From an uncultured bacterium (GTDB lineage Bacteria; Bacteroidota; Bacteroidia; Bacteroidales; Bacteroidaceae): a stretch of DNA of 63,317 bases. Below are positions 1-8,508 of the stretch, in pieces (the stretch's first letter is position 1; each line of letters starts with the position of its first letter). The DNA is taken from positions 1 to 63,317 of the forward strand of contig CAJMSE010000020.1 of the NCBI GenBank assembly GCA_905216025.1, in the 5' to 3' direction. Position numbers and translations under genes: made by a program. The notes beneath the pieces were generated by a model that was not told the origin of the DNA, ran no database searches, and saw only the letters and a list, made by a program, of their open reading frames with translations.

Positions 1-517
1 AATAGGCGCAGCGGGCATTGCCCCTCACCACCGCATCGGCGGCCAGCAGGAGCACGGCCTTCGACAGCCGGCTGCCGTGATAGCCGTACTTGGCATAGCG
101 TATTGGACTGACCGTCAGCACGACGTGCACCTCCGGGTTGCGCTCCGCAAGGATGTCAACGGCCCGCTGCAGGGCGGCGGCGCACTCGTCCACCGTCAGC
201 TCCTCCTCGCTGAAGAGCGACTGGGGGCGCTTGCGGCAGTTGTCGACAATCTCGCCGGTGGCCTTCAGCCGGTATACATGGTTCGTGCCGAGCGTGAGGA
301 ACGCCGTGCGGGGAGCGCATCCGCACCGCTCCACGGTGTGAAGCACGCTCACAGGGTTGTACATCACGCCGTAGGGATTCACCGTCGCCCTGAATTTCTC
401 CTCGGCAAAACGGCGCCCTATGCTGTCGGCGAAGCACGAGCCGACAAACAGCATATCTTCCTGCGGCTCAACGGTAAAGCCGGGCGACGGCACGGCCACT
501 CTTGTCATAAACTCCAT
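1..517 (-). CDS. GSCFA domain protein (C-terminal part outside window)
   Basis: The minus strand is open from an ATG at 515-517 to the left edge, so only about the first 172 codons are present. The family's name-giving motif G-S-C-F-A is seen near residue 27, followed by D-S-I-G, and N-P-Y-G-V-M-Y-N-P further on. GSCFA proteins are predicted SGNH/GDSL-like hydrolases of unknown substrate, common in Bacteroidetes; the Gly-Ser-Cys-Phe-Ala block plausibly corresponds to the nucleophile region, which is inference. A second in-frame Met lies three codons downstream. The gene diverges from typA and has its own -7 box 21 bp upstream of the start. Overlapping plus-strand open frames here are antisense shadows. 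Confidence 0.85.
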   Translation of the reverse strand, partial: MEFMTRVAVPSPGFTVEPQEDMLFVGSCFADSIGRRFAEEKFRATVNPYGVMYNPVSVLHTVERCGCAPRTAFLTLGTNHVYRLKATGEIVDNCRKRPQSLFSEEELTVDECAAALQRAVDILAERNPEVHVVLTVSPIRYAKYGYHGSRLSKAVLLLAADAVVRGNARCAY

Positions 518-537
518 AGACACTGCTTTTTGACAGG

Positions 538-545
538 CAAAAATA
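538..545 (-). promoter_or_regulatory. Bacteroidetes -7 box for GSCFA gene
   Basis: On the minus strand this reads TATTTTTG, a full match to TAnnTTTG. It would place the transcript start about 15 nt before the ATG at 517. No clear -33 TTTG is seen. Confidence 0.5.
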
Positions 546-620
546 ATGAAAAAATATGACCCCGAGCCCTCGCCGGCTTAAAAAAACACACTAAACATGC
601 GCTGTCTGCCGTAAAAATAT

Positions 621-628
621 TAACTTTG
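621..628 (+). promoter_or_regulatory. Bacteroidetes -7 box for typA
   Basis: TAACTTTG matches TAnnTTTG 25 bp upstream of the typA ATG. The -33 element is not obvious. Confidence 0.6.
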
Positions 629-653
629 CACCCGGTTTTTAAGGTAAAAAGAA

Positions 654-2456
654 ATGCAAGACATCAGAAACATTGCAATCATTGCACACGTCGACCATGG
701 AAAGACGACACTCGTAGACAAGATGATGCTGGCAGGAAACCTGTTCCGTGACGGGCAGGACCTCAGCGCACAGGTATTGGACAGCAACGACCTTGAGCGC
801 GAACGAGGCATCACCATCCTCTCGAAAAACGTGTCGATAGACTGGAAGGGCGTGAAGATTAACATCATAGACACTCCGGGACACTCCGACTTCGGCGGCG
901 AGGTGGAGCGCGTGCTCAACATGGCAGACGGATGCCTGCTGCTCGTCGACGCTTTCGAGGGTCCCATGCCGCAGACGCGCTTCGTGCTGCAGAAGGCTCT
1001 CCAGATAGGCCTCAAGCCCATCGTGGTGGTCAACAAGGTGGACAAACCCAACTGCCGGCCCGAAGAGGTGTACGAGATGGTGTTCGACCTGATGTTCTCG
1101 CTCAACGCAACGGAGGACCAGCTGGACTTCCCCGTGGTCTACGGCTCGGCCAAGAACGGCTGGATGAGCGCCGACTACAAAACCCCGACAGACAACATCA
1201 CATACCTGCTCGACAAGATTGTGGAGGTGATTCCGGCCCCGAAGGTCATCGAAGGCACGCCGCAGATGCTCATCACGAGCCTCGACTACTCGAGCTATAC
1301 GGGCCGCATCGCCGTGGGACGCGTGCACCGGGGGCACCTCACCGAGGGCATGCCCGTGACGATATCGCACCGCGACGGCTCGATGGAGAAGACAAGGATA
1401 AAGGAGCTGCACACGTTCGAGGGCATGGGACACGCCAAGACGCACGAGGTGCAGAGCGGAGACATCTGCGCCATCATCGGACTGGAGAAGTTCGAGATCG
1501 GCGATACCATCTGCGACGCGGAGAATCCGGAGCCCCTTCCGCCGATAGCCATCGACGAACCGACGATGAGCATGCTATTCACCATCAACGACTCGCCTTT
1601 CTTCGGCCGCGAGGGTAAGTTCGTGACGAGCCGCCATATCAACGACCGGCTGGTCAAGGAACTTGAGAAAAACCTCGCCTTGCGCGTTGCCCCGTTCGAG
1701 GACAACACGGACAAGTGGATAGTAAGCGGCCGCGGCGTGCTCCATCTCTCGGTGCTGATAGAGACCATGCGCCGCGAGGGCTACGAGCTTCAGGTGGGCC
1801 AGCCGCAGGTGATATACAAGGAGATAGGTGGCCAGAAGTGCGAGCCTATCGAGGAACTGACCATCAACGTGCCGGAAGAGTTTGCCAGCAAGATGATAGA
1901 CATGGTCACCCGGCGCAAGGGCGAGATGGTGTCGATGGAGAGTCAGGCCGACCGCGTGAACATCGAGTTCGACATCCCGTCGCGCGGAATCATCGGTCTG
2001 CGCACCAACGTGCTTACCGCTTCCCAGGGCGAGGCCATCATGGCGCACCGCTTCAAGGAGTACCAGCCGTTCAAGGGAGAAATATCCCGCCGCACCAACG
2101 GCAGCATGATAGCGCTCGAGACGGGCACGGCCTTCGCCTATTCGATAGACAAGCTGCAGGACCGCGGCAAGTTCTTCATCGACCCGGGCGAGGAGGTCTA
2201 TGCCGGAGAGGTCGTCGGCGAGCACGTGCACGACAACGACCTGGTCATCAACGTGGCCAAGGCAAAGCAGCTGACGAACACCCGCGCGAGCGGAAGCGAC
2301 GACAAGGCACGCATCGTTCCGCGCACCGTGCTCTCGCTTGAGGAGGCTCTCGAGTATATCAAGGCCGACGAACTGGTGGAGGTGACGCCCAAGAGCATGC
2401 GCATGCGCAAGACCATCCTCGACCACAACGAGCGTAAAAAGGCGGGAAAGGAGTGA
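654..2456 (+). CDS. typA: Ribosome-associated GTPase TypA/BipA
   Basis: 600 aa, the normal length for TypA/BipA, a translational GTPase of the EF-G class that binds ribosomes and helps 50S assembly and growth under stress. The GTPase motifs are in order: A-H-V-D-H-G-K-T at residues 11-18 (G1), D-T-P-G-H near residue 72 (G3) and N-K-V-D near residue 126 (G4). EF-Tu domain 2-like, EF-G-like and TypA-specific C-terminal regions follow. The ATG is preceded by an AAGG-type purine stretch and sits 25 bp after a TAACTTTG promoter. The gene is monocistronic: a strong hairpin with a T tract follows at 2530-2566. Several long overlapping ORFs in other frames are shadows of this gene. Confidence 0.97.
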   Translation: MQDIRNIAIIAHVDHGKTTLVDKMMLAGNLFRDGQDLSAQVLDSNDLERERGITILSKNVSIDWKGVKINIIDTPGHSDFGGEVERVLNMADGCLLLVDAFEGPMPQTRFVLQKALQIGLKPIVVVNKVDKPNCRPEEVYEMVFDLMFSLNATEDQLDFPVVYGSAKNGWMSADYKTPTDNITYLLDKIVEVIPAPKVIEGTPQMLITSLDYSSYTGRIAVGRVHRGHLTEGMPVTISHRDGSMEKTRIKELHTFEGMGHAKTHEVQSGDICAIIGLEKFEIGDTICDAENPEPLPPIAIDEPTMSMLFTINDSPFFGREGKFVTSRHINDRLVKELEKNLALRVAPFEDNTDKWIVSGRGVLHLSVLIETMRREGYELQVGQPQVIYKEIGGQKCEPIEELTINVPEEFASKMIDMVTRRKGEMVSMESQADRVNIEFDIPSRGIIGLRTNVLTASQGEAIMAHRFKEYQPFKGEISRRTNGSMIALETGTAFAYSIDKLQDRGKFFIDPGEEVYAGEVVGEHVHDNDLVINVAKAKQLTNTRASGSDDKARIVPRTVLSLEEALEYIKADELVEVTPKSMRMRKTILDHNERKKAGKE

Positions 2457-2529
2457 TTGATTGCTTTTAGAAGGAATATCCTGAACACTTAGCAGGAATA
2501 TCCTAAACGGATAAAAGACATATAAAAGT

Positions 2530-2566
2530 AAAGGGTCCGGTGGTTCACCGGACCCTTTCTTTTTTG
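2530..2566 (+). terminator. Intrinsic terminator after typA
   Basis: A perfect 13-bp stem (2530-2542 with 2546-2558) and a 3-nt GTT loop, followed by a T-rich run to 2565. It lies about 75 bp after the typA stop codon. Confidence 0.9.
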
Positions 2567-2576
2567 TTCCGCCGCC

Positions 2577-2686
2577 GTTACCGACGGCGCGTAATATCGT
2601 TACCTGCGGCATGTAACGGTGTTACCTGCCATCCGTCACACCGTTACCTGCAACGGGTTACACCGTTACCTGCGGCAGGTAACAAA
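2577..2686. repeat. Five-unit 22-bp-period palindromic array
   Basis: GTTACC recurs at 2577, 2599, 2621, 2643 and 2665, exactly 22 bp apart. Four of the five units begin GTTACCTGC, and the last is an almost perfect palindrome (GTTACCTGC, one base, GCAGGTAAC). There is no spacer between units, so this is not a CRISPR. The array fills the space between the typA terminator and the stop codon of the minus-strand gene at 2687. Units share an ACACCGT core with the arrays at 12821 and 37469, which have the same period. Confidence 0.85.
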
Positions 2687-3340
2687 TCATTGGCTGCACA
2701 GATGAATCAGCGTCTCTATCCAACGTCTGAACCTCGGACACCTCCCGAGTATCGTATTAATGCCGATTTCCAGCGCAATGATGTTGCCATACATCACCTT
2801 ATCGTATTCGGGAATTATCCGCAGAAGCCGCTTTGACGGCGCTTTGTCCGGCGAACTGTTTATCTCTTCCGGATTGTCGTAGGCATCTATGATGCCTTGA
2901 ACCGAACCGCTTGCCTGCTCATCGAAATATTTGCGGAAACCTTCTGCCGAAGAAAACAGCAGCGCCTCAAATTCGTGCAGCTGTATATACGGATGGAACC
3001 TTCGGTCGCAGATATCGTCTTTCATCGCTGTCTCCATCCCTGCAGCCCGCTCTGCATGGTCTGCAATGCCGTTCCAAGTTTCCCTGCCGGGCATTTCCGG
3101 GCAACGGAAGAAATCGACAAATGTAGTAACAACGATATCACTGCCCTGCGAATCCAATAGTCTCCGTATGTCATTCCTCAGGTGCTGATAGTTCACGAAG
3201 CCGCCCTTATGCCCCTTGCTTGTATGTATAATGACGGGATAGACGTATATTCCGTATTGCATAAGGTACGGGGCAAGCAGGCTGTTGACAAACTCCTCCT
3301 CGCTTTGTCCCTCCACAACGATATACAACCGCTTCTTCAT
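2687..3340 (-). CDS. DUF4276-like TOPRIM-type protein
   Basis: 217 aa from the ATG at 3338-3340. This start is preferred to an in-frame one at 3370 because it gives an ATGA overlap with the stop of the upstream ATPase gene, a sign of translational coupling. The N terminus carries V-E-G-Q-S-E-E-E-F-V (residues 9-18), the VEG-x-(T/S)-E signature of DUF4276 proteins, a family with a TOPRIM-like acidic site. Further acidic residues follow in the D-I-V-V-T-T-F-V-D-F segment and in H-E-F-E-A-L-L-F. Pairing with an ABC-type ATPase resembles OLD/Gabija/PARIS-like ATPase plus TOPRIM nuclease modules, so an anti-phage role is plausible. This is inferred from domain logic, not from a recognised system. 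Confidence 0.8.
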   Translation of the reverse strand: MKKRLYIVVEGQSEEEFVNSLLAPYLMQYGIYVYPVIIHTSKGHKGGFVNYQHLRNDIRRLLDSQGSDIVVTTFVDFFRCPEMPGRETWNGIADHAERAAGMETAMKDDICDRRFHPYIQLHEFEALLFSSAEGFRKYFDEQASGSVQGIIDAYDNPEEINSSPDKAPSKRLLRIIPEYDKVMYGNIIALEIGINTILGRCPRFRRWIETLIHLCSQ

Positions 3341-4428
3341 GGTCTCCCTCCTATGACATTCTTTTCCCACAACTCGCCGATGGAATACTCTTCAAGCCAG
3401 TGAGACAGTTCTTCCTCGCTAAGCCGCGAGAACACCGACTGACCGTCATTCCGTCCGACAACGACAAGGTCTCCGACAGAGAAATGGTTTATAAGCTCCA
3501 CCGACTGGGTCGCTATGATGAGCTGTGTCTTCAACGATGCCCGCTTGATAAGTGCTCCGAGTTTGTTTATTGCGGCCGGATGCAGTCCGAGCTCCGGCTC
3601 GTCTATTATCACCGTCTGCGGCGGATTGGGCTGTAGCAGCAAGGTTGCAAGGGCGATAAAGCGCAGCATTCCGTCCGAAAAGTTGGTCGCATCGAGGTAC
3701 ATGTCGGTATCCTTCTCCTCCCATTCCAATGATATGAAGCCGTCCATATTCTTGCCGGGAACGAGTTTGAACCGCTTAAAATACGGGGCGATGGAACGTA
3801 TCGTGCCCTCGATAAGGTTGAATGCAGTCTCCTCTTTCTCCTTCAGCATGTACAGATAGGCTGCTATGTTGGAGCCGTCATGCCGCAGGAACTCGTTATC
3901 TCCCACCCTCGAGGGGCGGCGCATAGGCGACGACAGACTGGTATCGTGGAAGTGATAGACGGTGAAACTGCGCAGGAAAGCACGGACATACTCCGCCCTC
4001 CACTGCGGTTTATTCAGTATCTCCGATTCCTCAACGTTGGAATCCCAGTCGCACGGATGCCAGTTGTCACGGTATTGCTTATCCTGCAGTCCCTTATTAT
4101 TAAAGTAGTCTCTCGTATATTCAATATATGCCTTCGGACCGGCCGTAGGCCTCAGCTTGAATGCAAATGCGTTTCTGTTGGCGAAATCGATAAGCGCCGA
4201 TATGCTGTCGGACACCTTACGGCCGCGGTACAGCATGGAGTCCACTCCGCCGTGACCGAGCATATAGCTGCCCAGGCGCTGGTCGAGCAGATGCTGCGTC
4301 ATCTCGAAGAATGAGATAAAGTTGCTCTTACCAGCTCCATTCGCACCGATAAGGATGTTCAGTCTCTTCAAGTCGACACGCACATCCCTTATTGACTTAT
4401 AGTTAAGTATTTCTATTCTTTCAATCAT
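3337..4428 (-). CDS. AAA_21/ABC-type ATPase (OLD-like)
   Basis: 363 aa predicted cytoplasmic ATPase. Walker A G-A-N-G-A-G-K-S is at residues 28-35 in the typical context of an SMC/RecF-type N terminus that starts I-x-I-x-N-Y-K-S. Walker B V-I-I-D-E-P-E-L-G-L-H-P lies near residue 280, and a signature-like F-S-D-G-M-L-R-F precedes it. The length and motif order fit the COG4637/AAA_21 group, with a split rather than continuous ATPase domain. It is the first gene of a two-gene unit with the TOPRIM-like gene, overlapping by 4 bp. The function is probably to sense a trigger and license the partner nuclease; this is inference by analogy with PARIS and Gabija. Confidence 0.85.
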   Translation of the reverse strand: MIERIEILNYKSIRDVRVDLKRLNILIGANGAGKSNFISFFEMTQHLLDQRLGSYMLGHGGVDSMLYRGRKVSDSISALIDFANRNAFAFKLRPTAGPKAYIEYTRDYFNNKGLQDKQYRDNWHPCDWDSNVEESEILNKPQWRAEYVRAFLRSFTVYHFHDTSLSSPMRRPSRVGDNEFLRHDGSNIAAYLYMLKEKEETAFNLIEGTIRSIAPYFKRFKLVPGKNMDGFISLEWEEKDTDMYLDATNFSDGMLRFIALATLLLQPNPPQTVIIDEPELGLHPAAINKLGALIKRASLKTQLIIATQSVELINHFSVGDLVVVGRNDGQSVFSRLSEEELSHWLEEYSIGELWEKNVIGGRP

Positions 4429-4514
4429 AACGATAGCTTATAGATTCCTTTATATTGATAGAGAAACGGCATTGCCTTCTACCGGCCTTCCGCCGGGACG
4501 GCCGGAGCAGCCGA

Positions 4515-4988
4515 TTAATACACCAGATTCTCCTCGCCGATGCAGTCGAGCACCTCCGTCAGATACTTGCGTGCCTCCCAGCGTGCCATGGGCAGGTCGT
4601 GGAGCAGCCAGTTGCCGCAGTCGCGCGGGGCGGCGCCGGGTATGTCGCCCTCAAACTCCGCCACGAAGCGGAACGTGCGGCGCATCAGGTCCACTATGTC
4701 GCGGCTCTCGTAGTCGCCGCGCAGCAGCAGGTAGTTGCCCGTCAGGCAGCCCATCGGGCCCCAGTAGACGATGCGGTCGCGCCACTCGGCATCGTTGCGC
4801 AGGTATGTCGCGGCAAGGTGCTCGATGGTGTGCAGTGCGCCGGGATGCAGCGCTGGCTCCCGGTTGGGCTCTTTCATGCGTATGTCGAACGTTGTCACCG
4901 TGTCGCCGCCCACACTGTCCTTGCGCGACACGTATATGCCGCGCAGCAGGCGGCCGTGGTCTATCGTAAAACTCGGTATCTTATCCAT
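4515..4988 (-). CDS. luxS: S-ribosylhomocysteine lyase LuxS
   Basis: 157 aa cytoplasmic metalloenzyme that splits S-ribosylhomocysteine to homocysteine and the AI-2 precursor DPD. The metal ligands are visible as H-T-I-E-H (His53, Glu56, His57) and R-D-C-G-N-W (Cys124); the catalytic Cys is in G-P-M-G-C-L-T-G-N (Cys81). The start at 4988 gives the family's usual beginning M-x-K-I-P-S-F; a longer frame from 5009 adds seven unlikely residues. It lies 42 bp after the nucleosidase gene that makes its substrate, so the two form an activated-methyl-cycle operon. Confidence 0.97.
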   Translation of the reverse strand: MDKIPSFTIDHGRLLRGIYVSRKDSVGGDTVTTFDIRMKEPNREPALHPGALHTIEHLAATYLRNDAEWRDRIVYWGPMGCLTGNYLLLRGDYESRDIVDLMRRTFRFVAEFEGDIPGAAPRDCGNWLLHDLPMARWEARKYLTEVLDCIGEENLVY

Positions 4989-5030
4989 TGTCTTCCGTTT
5001 GTATGTCATTATGTTATGTCTGTCTTGCCG

Positions 5031-5714
5031 TCACATGCTCTCGAGAAAGGCCTTCGTCACTCCGAACGAACTGTCAGCCGCCGTTTCCCAGAAGTTGAAG
5101 TACTGGCTGGCCTTGTGGTCGCTCAGCGGAATGTCGCTGATGATGCGGAAACTGATGAAGGGCACGCCGCGCTGGAAGCACGCCTGGGCTATCGCCGCCG
5201 ACTCCATGTCTACGGCCATGGCCTCGGGGAAGTGCCCGATGATGACGGTCATCTTCTCGCGGGAGTCTACGAACCAGTCGCCCGTGACGGTGAGACCACT
5301 CACAATGCGCGTGCCGCAGTCGAGCGCCACGGCCTTTGCGAGCAGCGCCGCATCGCCGTCGAAGCGCGCGGGCATGCCGAGCACCTGGCCGTAGGCCACC
5401 TCGCTGCCGCAATAGACGTCGTGATAGCATGTCTGCGACGACACGACGACATCGCCCACGCTGAGACTCAGCGACGCGCCGCCGGCCACGCCGGTAGACA
5501 CTACGGCATCGGGGGCGAAGCTGCTTATCATCTCGGACGCGCCGATGGCGGCGTTCACCTTGCCTATCCCGCACTGGTGCATCACCACGGTGTTATCTCC
5601 CATCGTCCCCGTCACGTAGGTGCGGCCGTGCGACACGATCTCCTCTGCGCCGCCGAGGAGCGACTTTATGCGGACAAACTCCTTGTCCATGGCTATTATT
5701 ATACCTATCTTCAT
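5031..5714 (-). CDS. mtnN: 5'-methylthioadenosine/S-adenosylhomocysteine nucleosidase
   Basis: 227 aa. It removes adenine from SAH and methylthioadenosine, feeding LuxS. The N terminus M-K-I-G-I-I-I-A-M, the S-T-G-V-A-G-G block and the C-terminal A-V-D-M-E-S-A-A-I-A-Q motif are those of the MTAN family; the glutamate in D-M-E-S contacts ribose and the aspartate in I-S-D-I-P is the usual catalytic acid. It is the first gene of the mtnN-luxS operon, with a TAnnTTTG box 27 bp before the start. The 463-codon open frame on the opposite strand is a GC-driven shadow. Confidence 0.95.
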   Translation of the reverse strand: MKIGIIIAMDKEFVRIKSLLGGAEEIVSHGRTYVTGTMGDNTVVMHQCGIGKVNAAIGASEMISSFAPDAVVSTGVAGGASLSLSVGDVVVSSQTCYHDVYCGSEVAYGQVLGMPARFDGDAALLAKAVALDCGTRIVSGLTVTGDWFVDSREKMTVIIGHFPEAMAVDMESAAIAQACFQRGVPFISFRIISDIPLSDHKASQYFNFWETAADSSFGVTKAFLESM

Positions 5715-5740
5715 AATTATAAGATGTGTGCTATATCCTG

Positions 5741-5748
5741 CAAAGTTA
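5741..5748 (-). promoter_or_regulatory. -7 box for mtnN-luxS
   Basis: Reads TAACTTTG on the minus strand, a full match to TAnnTTTG, 27 bp upstream of the mtnN start. Confidence 0.6.
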
Positions 5749-5843
5749 CGTATTTAGCCCGACCGCAGCAAGTTTACCATTGCTTTTTTAAGGGCTCCGG
5801 ACCAAAAAAGGGTAAATCATTCTGTTATGTGGAAACGAATTAT

Positions 5844-5851
5844 TAACTTTG
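5844..5851 (+). promoter_or_regulatory. -7 box for yfhO-like gene
   Basis: TAACTTTG, 30 bp upstream of the ATG at 5881. Confidence 0.6.
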
Positions 5852-5880
5852 CGCCGATTAACTATTAAACAGCATAGAGC

Positions 5881-8373
5881 ATGAAAATATGGAGACAATG
5901 CCTGCCTGACATACTGGCAGTGATACTTTTTGCGGTCATCTCGTTCGCCTACTTCTTCCCCGCCGACACCGAGGGACGCATCCTATACCGCCACGACGCC
6001 TCGGCCGGACGCGGCGCCGGACAGGAGAAGGTGGAGCACTTCGAGCGCACGGGAGAGATTACGCGGTGGACGAACTCGCTGTTCTGCGGCATGCCCACCT
6101 ACCAGATGAGCCCGTCGTACGACAGCGACGGCATCCTCAACACCGTCGAGTCGGCCTACCACCTGTGGCTCCCGGCCTACGTATGGTATGTGTTCGCCTA
6201 CCTCTTAGGCTTCTACATCCTGCTGCGGGCGTTCGACTTCAGGCAGTCGCTGGCCGCCCTCGGCTCTGTGATATGGGCGTTCAGCAGCTATTTCTTCATC
6301 ATCATCGCCGCCGGACACATCTGGAAGGTGATGGCACTGGCCTACCTGCCGCCGATGATTGCCGGCGTGGTGCTGGCATACAGGGGCAAGTATGCGTGGG
6401 GAGCGGCCGTCACGGCGCTCTTCTGCGCCCTTGAGATAAAGGCCAACCACATACAGATGACCTACTACTACATGTTCATCATAGCCTTCATGGTCATCGC
6501 CTTCATCGTCGAGGCGGCCCGCCGCAAGGCATACAGACACCTGGCAAAGGCCACGGCGGCATGCGCCGCGGGAGCCGTCATAGGCCTCTGCGCCAACATG
6601 CCCAACCTGTATCACACGTGGGAGTACAGCAAGGAGTCGATGCGCGGCAAGAGCGAGCTGGTGAAGAAAGACACAGGCAACCAGACGAGCAGCGGTCTCG
6701 AGCGCGACTACATCACGCAGTGGAGCTACGGAATAGACGAGACATGGACGCTGCTCGTGCCCAACACCAAGGGCGGGGCGTCGATGCCGCTGGCCGACAA
6801 CAAGACGGCAATGGAGCATGCAGACAACAACTACCTGCCGGTATACCAGCAGATAGGACAGTACTGGGGCGAGCAGCCCGGCACATCGGGCCCTGTATAT
6901 GTGGGCGCGTTCGTGCTGATGCTCTTCATCCTCGGCCTGTTCATCGTGAAAGGACCGGTGAAATGGGCTCTCCTCGCGGCCACGGCGCTCTCCGTGCTGC
7001 TGTCGTGGGGACATAACTTCATGCCGTTCACCGACCTGTTCATAGACTACATGCCGATGTATGCCAAGTTCCGCACGGTGGCCTCGATACTCGTCATCGC
7101 CGAGTTCACCATCCCGCTGCTGGCTATGCTCGCGCTGAAGAGAATCGTCGACGAGCCCAAGGTGCTGACGGAGAAAATCAGATACGTATACGCCAGCTTC
7201 GTCCTCACCGGCGGCGTGGCCCTGCTTTTCGCCCTGATGCCGTCGGCTTTCTTCGGCAGCTACGTATCGTCGTCGGAGATGCACGCCCTCGGGCAGATTC
7301 CGGCAGACCAGCTGCAGCCGCTATTGGCCAACCTCACGGAGATGCGCAAGGCCGTGTTCACGGCCGACTGCTGGCGCTCGTTCTGGATAATAGCGGCCGG
7401 AACGATGATGCTCCTGCTCTTCAAGGCCGGCAAGCTGAAGGCCCGCTACATGATTGCGGCCATCCTCGTGCTCTGCCTCGGGGACATGTGGCAGGTGAAC
7501 AAACGCTATCTCAACGACGGCATGTTCGTGGAAAAGAGTGTCCGCGACAATCCCGTGGAGATGAACGAGACGGAGCGTGCCATCCTCGCCGACAAGGACC
7601 CGGACTACCGCGTGCTCAACCTCGCATCCAATACGTTCAATGAGAACGAGACGTCCTATTTCCTCAAGAGCATCGGCGGATACCATGCCGCCAAGCTGCG
7701 CCGCTATCAGGAGATGATAGAGGCATACATCGCGCCGGAGATGAAGGCTGTGTTCGGAGCCGTGGCAGAGGCCGGCGGCGACATGTCGCAGGTGAAGGGA
7801 GACAGCATCTTCCCCGTGCTGAACATGCTGAACGCCAAGTATTTCATCCTGCCGCTGCAGTCGGGACAGACCGCCCCGCTGCAAAACCCGTACGCATTCG
7901 GCAATGCCTGGTTCGTGGACGAGGTGAAATATGTGGACAACGCCAACCAGGAGATTGAGGCACTGGCAGCCACCGACCTGCGCCGCACGGCCGTGGCAGA
8001 CCGCAAATTCAGCGAGGCCATCGGCAGCAGTACGGCTCAGGACAGCACTGCGACGGTGAAACTGACGTCGTACGCGCCCAACAGACTGACATACGACGTA
8101 AGCTCCGACAAGGGCGGCGTCATCGTTTTCTCTGAGGTTTACTATCCGGGATGGACGGCAACGGTAGACGGACAGGACGTGCCCGTAGGCCGCGCAAACT
8201 ACATCCTGCGAGCCATCAGCGTGAAACCGGGCAGCCACAAGGTTGAGTTGGCATTCTTCCCGAAGACCATCGGCACCACCGTGGCACTGGCATACGCCGC
8301 CTACGGCGTGCTGGCAATAATCATCCTGCTGCTCATATTCATGGAGTACAGGAAGAGGAAAGAGGTGAAATAA
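5881..8373 (+). CDS. YfhO family multipass membrane protein
   Basis: 830 aa integral membrane protein. A first hydrophobic segment at residues 8-25 is followed by a polar loop with D-T-E-G-R, then roughly a dozen hydrophobic helices to about residue 520, a soluble part of about 270 residues, and one last helix near the C terminus before a basic R-K-R-K-E tail. This architecture fits the YfhO/bacterial membrane protein family, GT-C-like proteins thought to add sugars to envelope polymers; the donor and acceptor here are unknown. The soluble part contains Y-Y-P-G-W and P-V-G-R-A-N-Y, common in this family. It is monocistronic with its own promoter and is convergent with the permease gene across a long hairpin at 8393-8491. 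Confidence 0.9.
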   Translation: MKIWRQCLPDILAVILFAVISFAYFFPADTEGRILYRHDASAGRGAGQEKVEHFERTGEITRWTNSLFCGMPTYQMSPSYDSDGILNTVESAYHLWLPAYVWYVFAYLLGFYILLRAFDFRQSLAALGSVIWAFSSYFFIIIAAGHIWKVMALAYLPPMIAGVVLAYRGKYAWGAAVTALFCALEIKANHIQMTYYYMFIIAFMVIAFIVEAARRKAYRHLAKATAACAAGAVIGLCANMPNLYHTWEYSKESMRGKSELVKKDTGNQTSSGLERDYITQWSYGIDETWTLLVPNTKGGASMPLADNKTAMEHADNNYLPVYQQIGQYWGEQPGTSGPVYVGAFVLMLFILGLFIVKGPVKWALLAATALSVLLSWGHNFMPFTDLFIDYMPMYAKFRTVASILVIAEFTIPLLAMLALKRIVDEPKVLTEKIRYVYASFVLTGGVALLFALMPSAFFGSYVSSSEMHALGQIPADQLQPLLANLTEMRKAVFTADCWRSFWIIAAGTMMLLLFKAGKLKARYMIAAILVLCLGDMWQVNKRYLNDGMFVEKSVRDNPVEMNETERAILADKDPDYRVLNLASNTFNENETSYFLKSIGGYHAAKLRRYQEMIEAYIAPEMKAVFGAVAEAGGDMSQVKGDSIFPVLNMLNAKYFILPLQSGQTAPLQNPYAFGNAWFVDEVKYVDNANQEIEALAATDLRRTAVADRKFSEAIGSSTAQDSTATVKLTSYAPNRLTYDVSSDKGGVIVFSEVYYPGWTATVDGQDVPVGRANYILRAISVKPGSHKVELAFFPKTIGTTVALAYAAYGVLAIIILLLIFMEYRKRKEVK

Positions 8374-8392
8374 AGGCCAGCTTCCAATAAAT

Positions 8393-8491
8393 ATGGGAGC
8401 TATGGGAAAAATGGGAGGGCTGGGAATAGCAGATGATTGAGGATTCATCTCATCTTGTTCCCAGCCCTCCCATTTTTCCCATAACTCCCAT
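8393..8491. terminator. Very long bidirectional hairpin
   Basis: Arms 8393-8426 and 8458-8491 pair at 33 of 34 positions. The 31-nt loop holds a smaller AGATGA/TCATCT stem. It sits between convergent genes ending at 8373 and 8509, so it could terminate both. The arms are built from ATGGGA words, also repeated at 37601-37690. Confidence 0.8.
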
Positions 8492-8508
8492 TCCTCCCAT
8501 AATCATTC

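Noticed and set aside
77..559. 160-codon plus-strand open frame at the left edge
   Set aside because: The minus strand carries a GSCFA protein through the same bases; the plus frame is its shadow.
2577..2686. CRISPR array
   Set aside because: Units follow each other every 22 bp without spacers, and no cas gene is near. The same holds for 12821-12996 and 37469-37600.
4455..5846. 463-codon plus-strand open frame over luxS and mtnN
   Set aside because: It is antisense to two certain genes and shows no family features.
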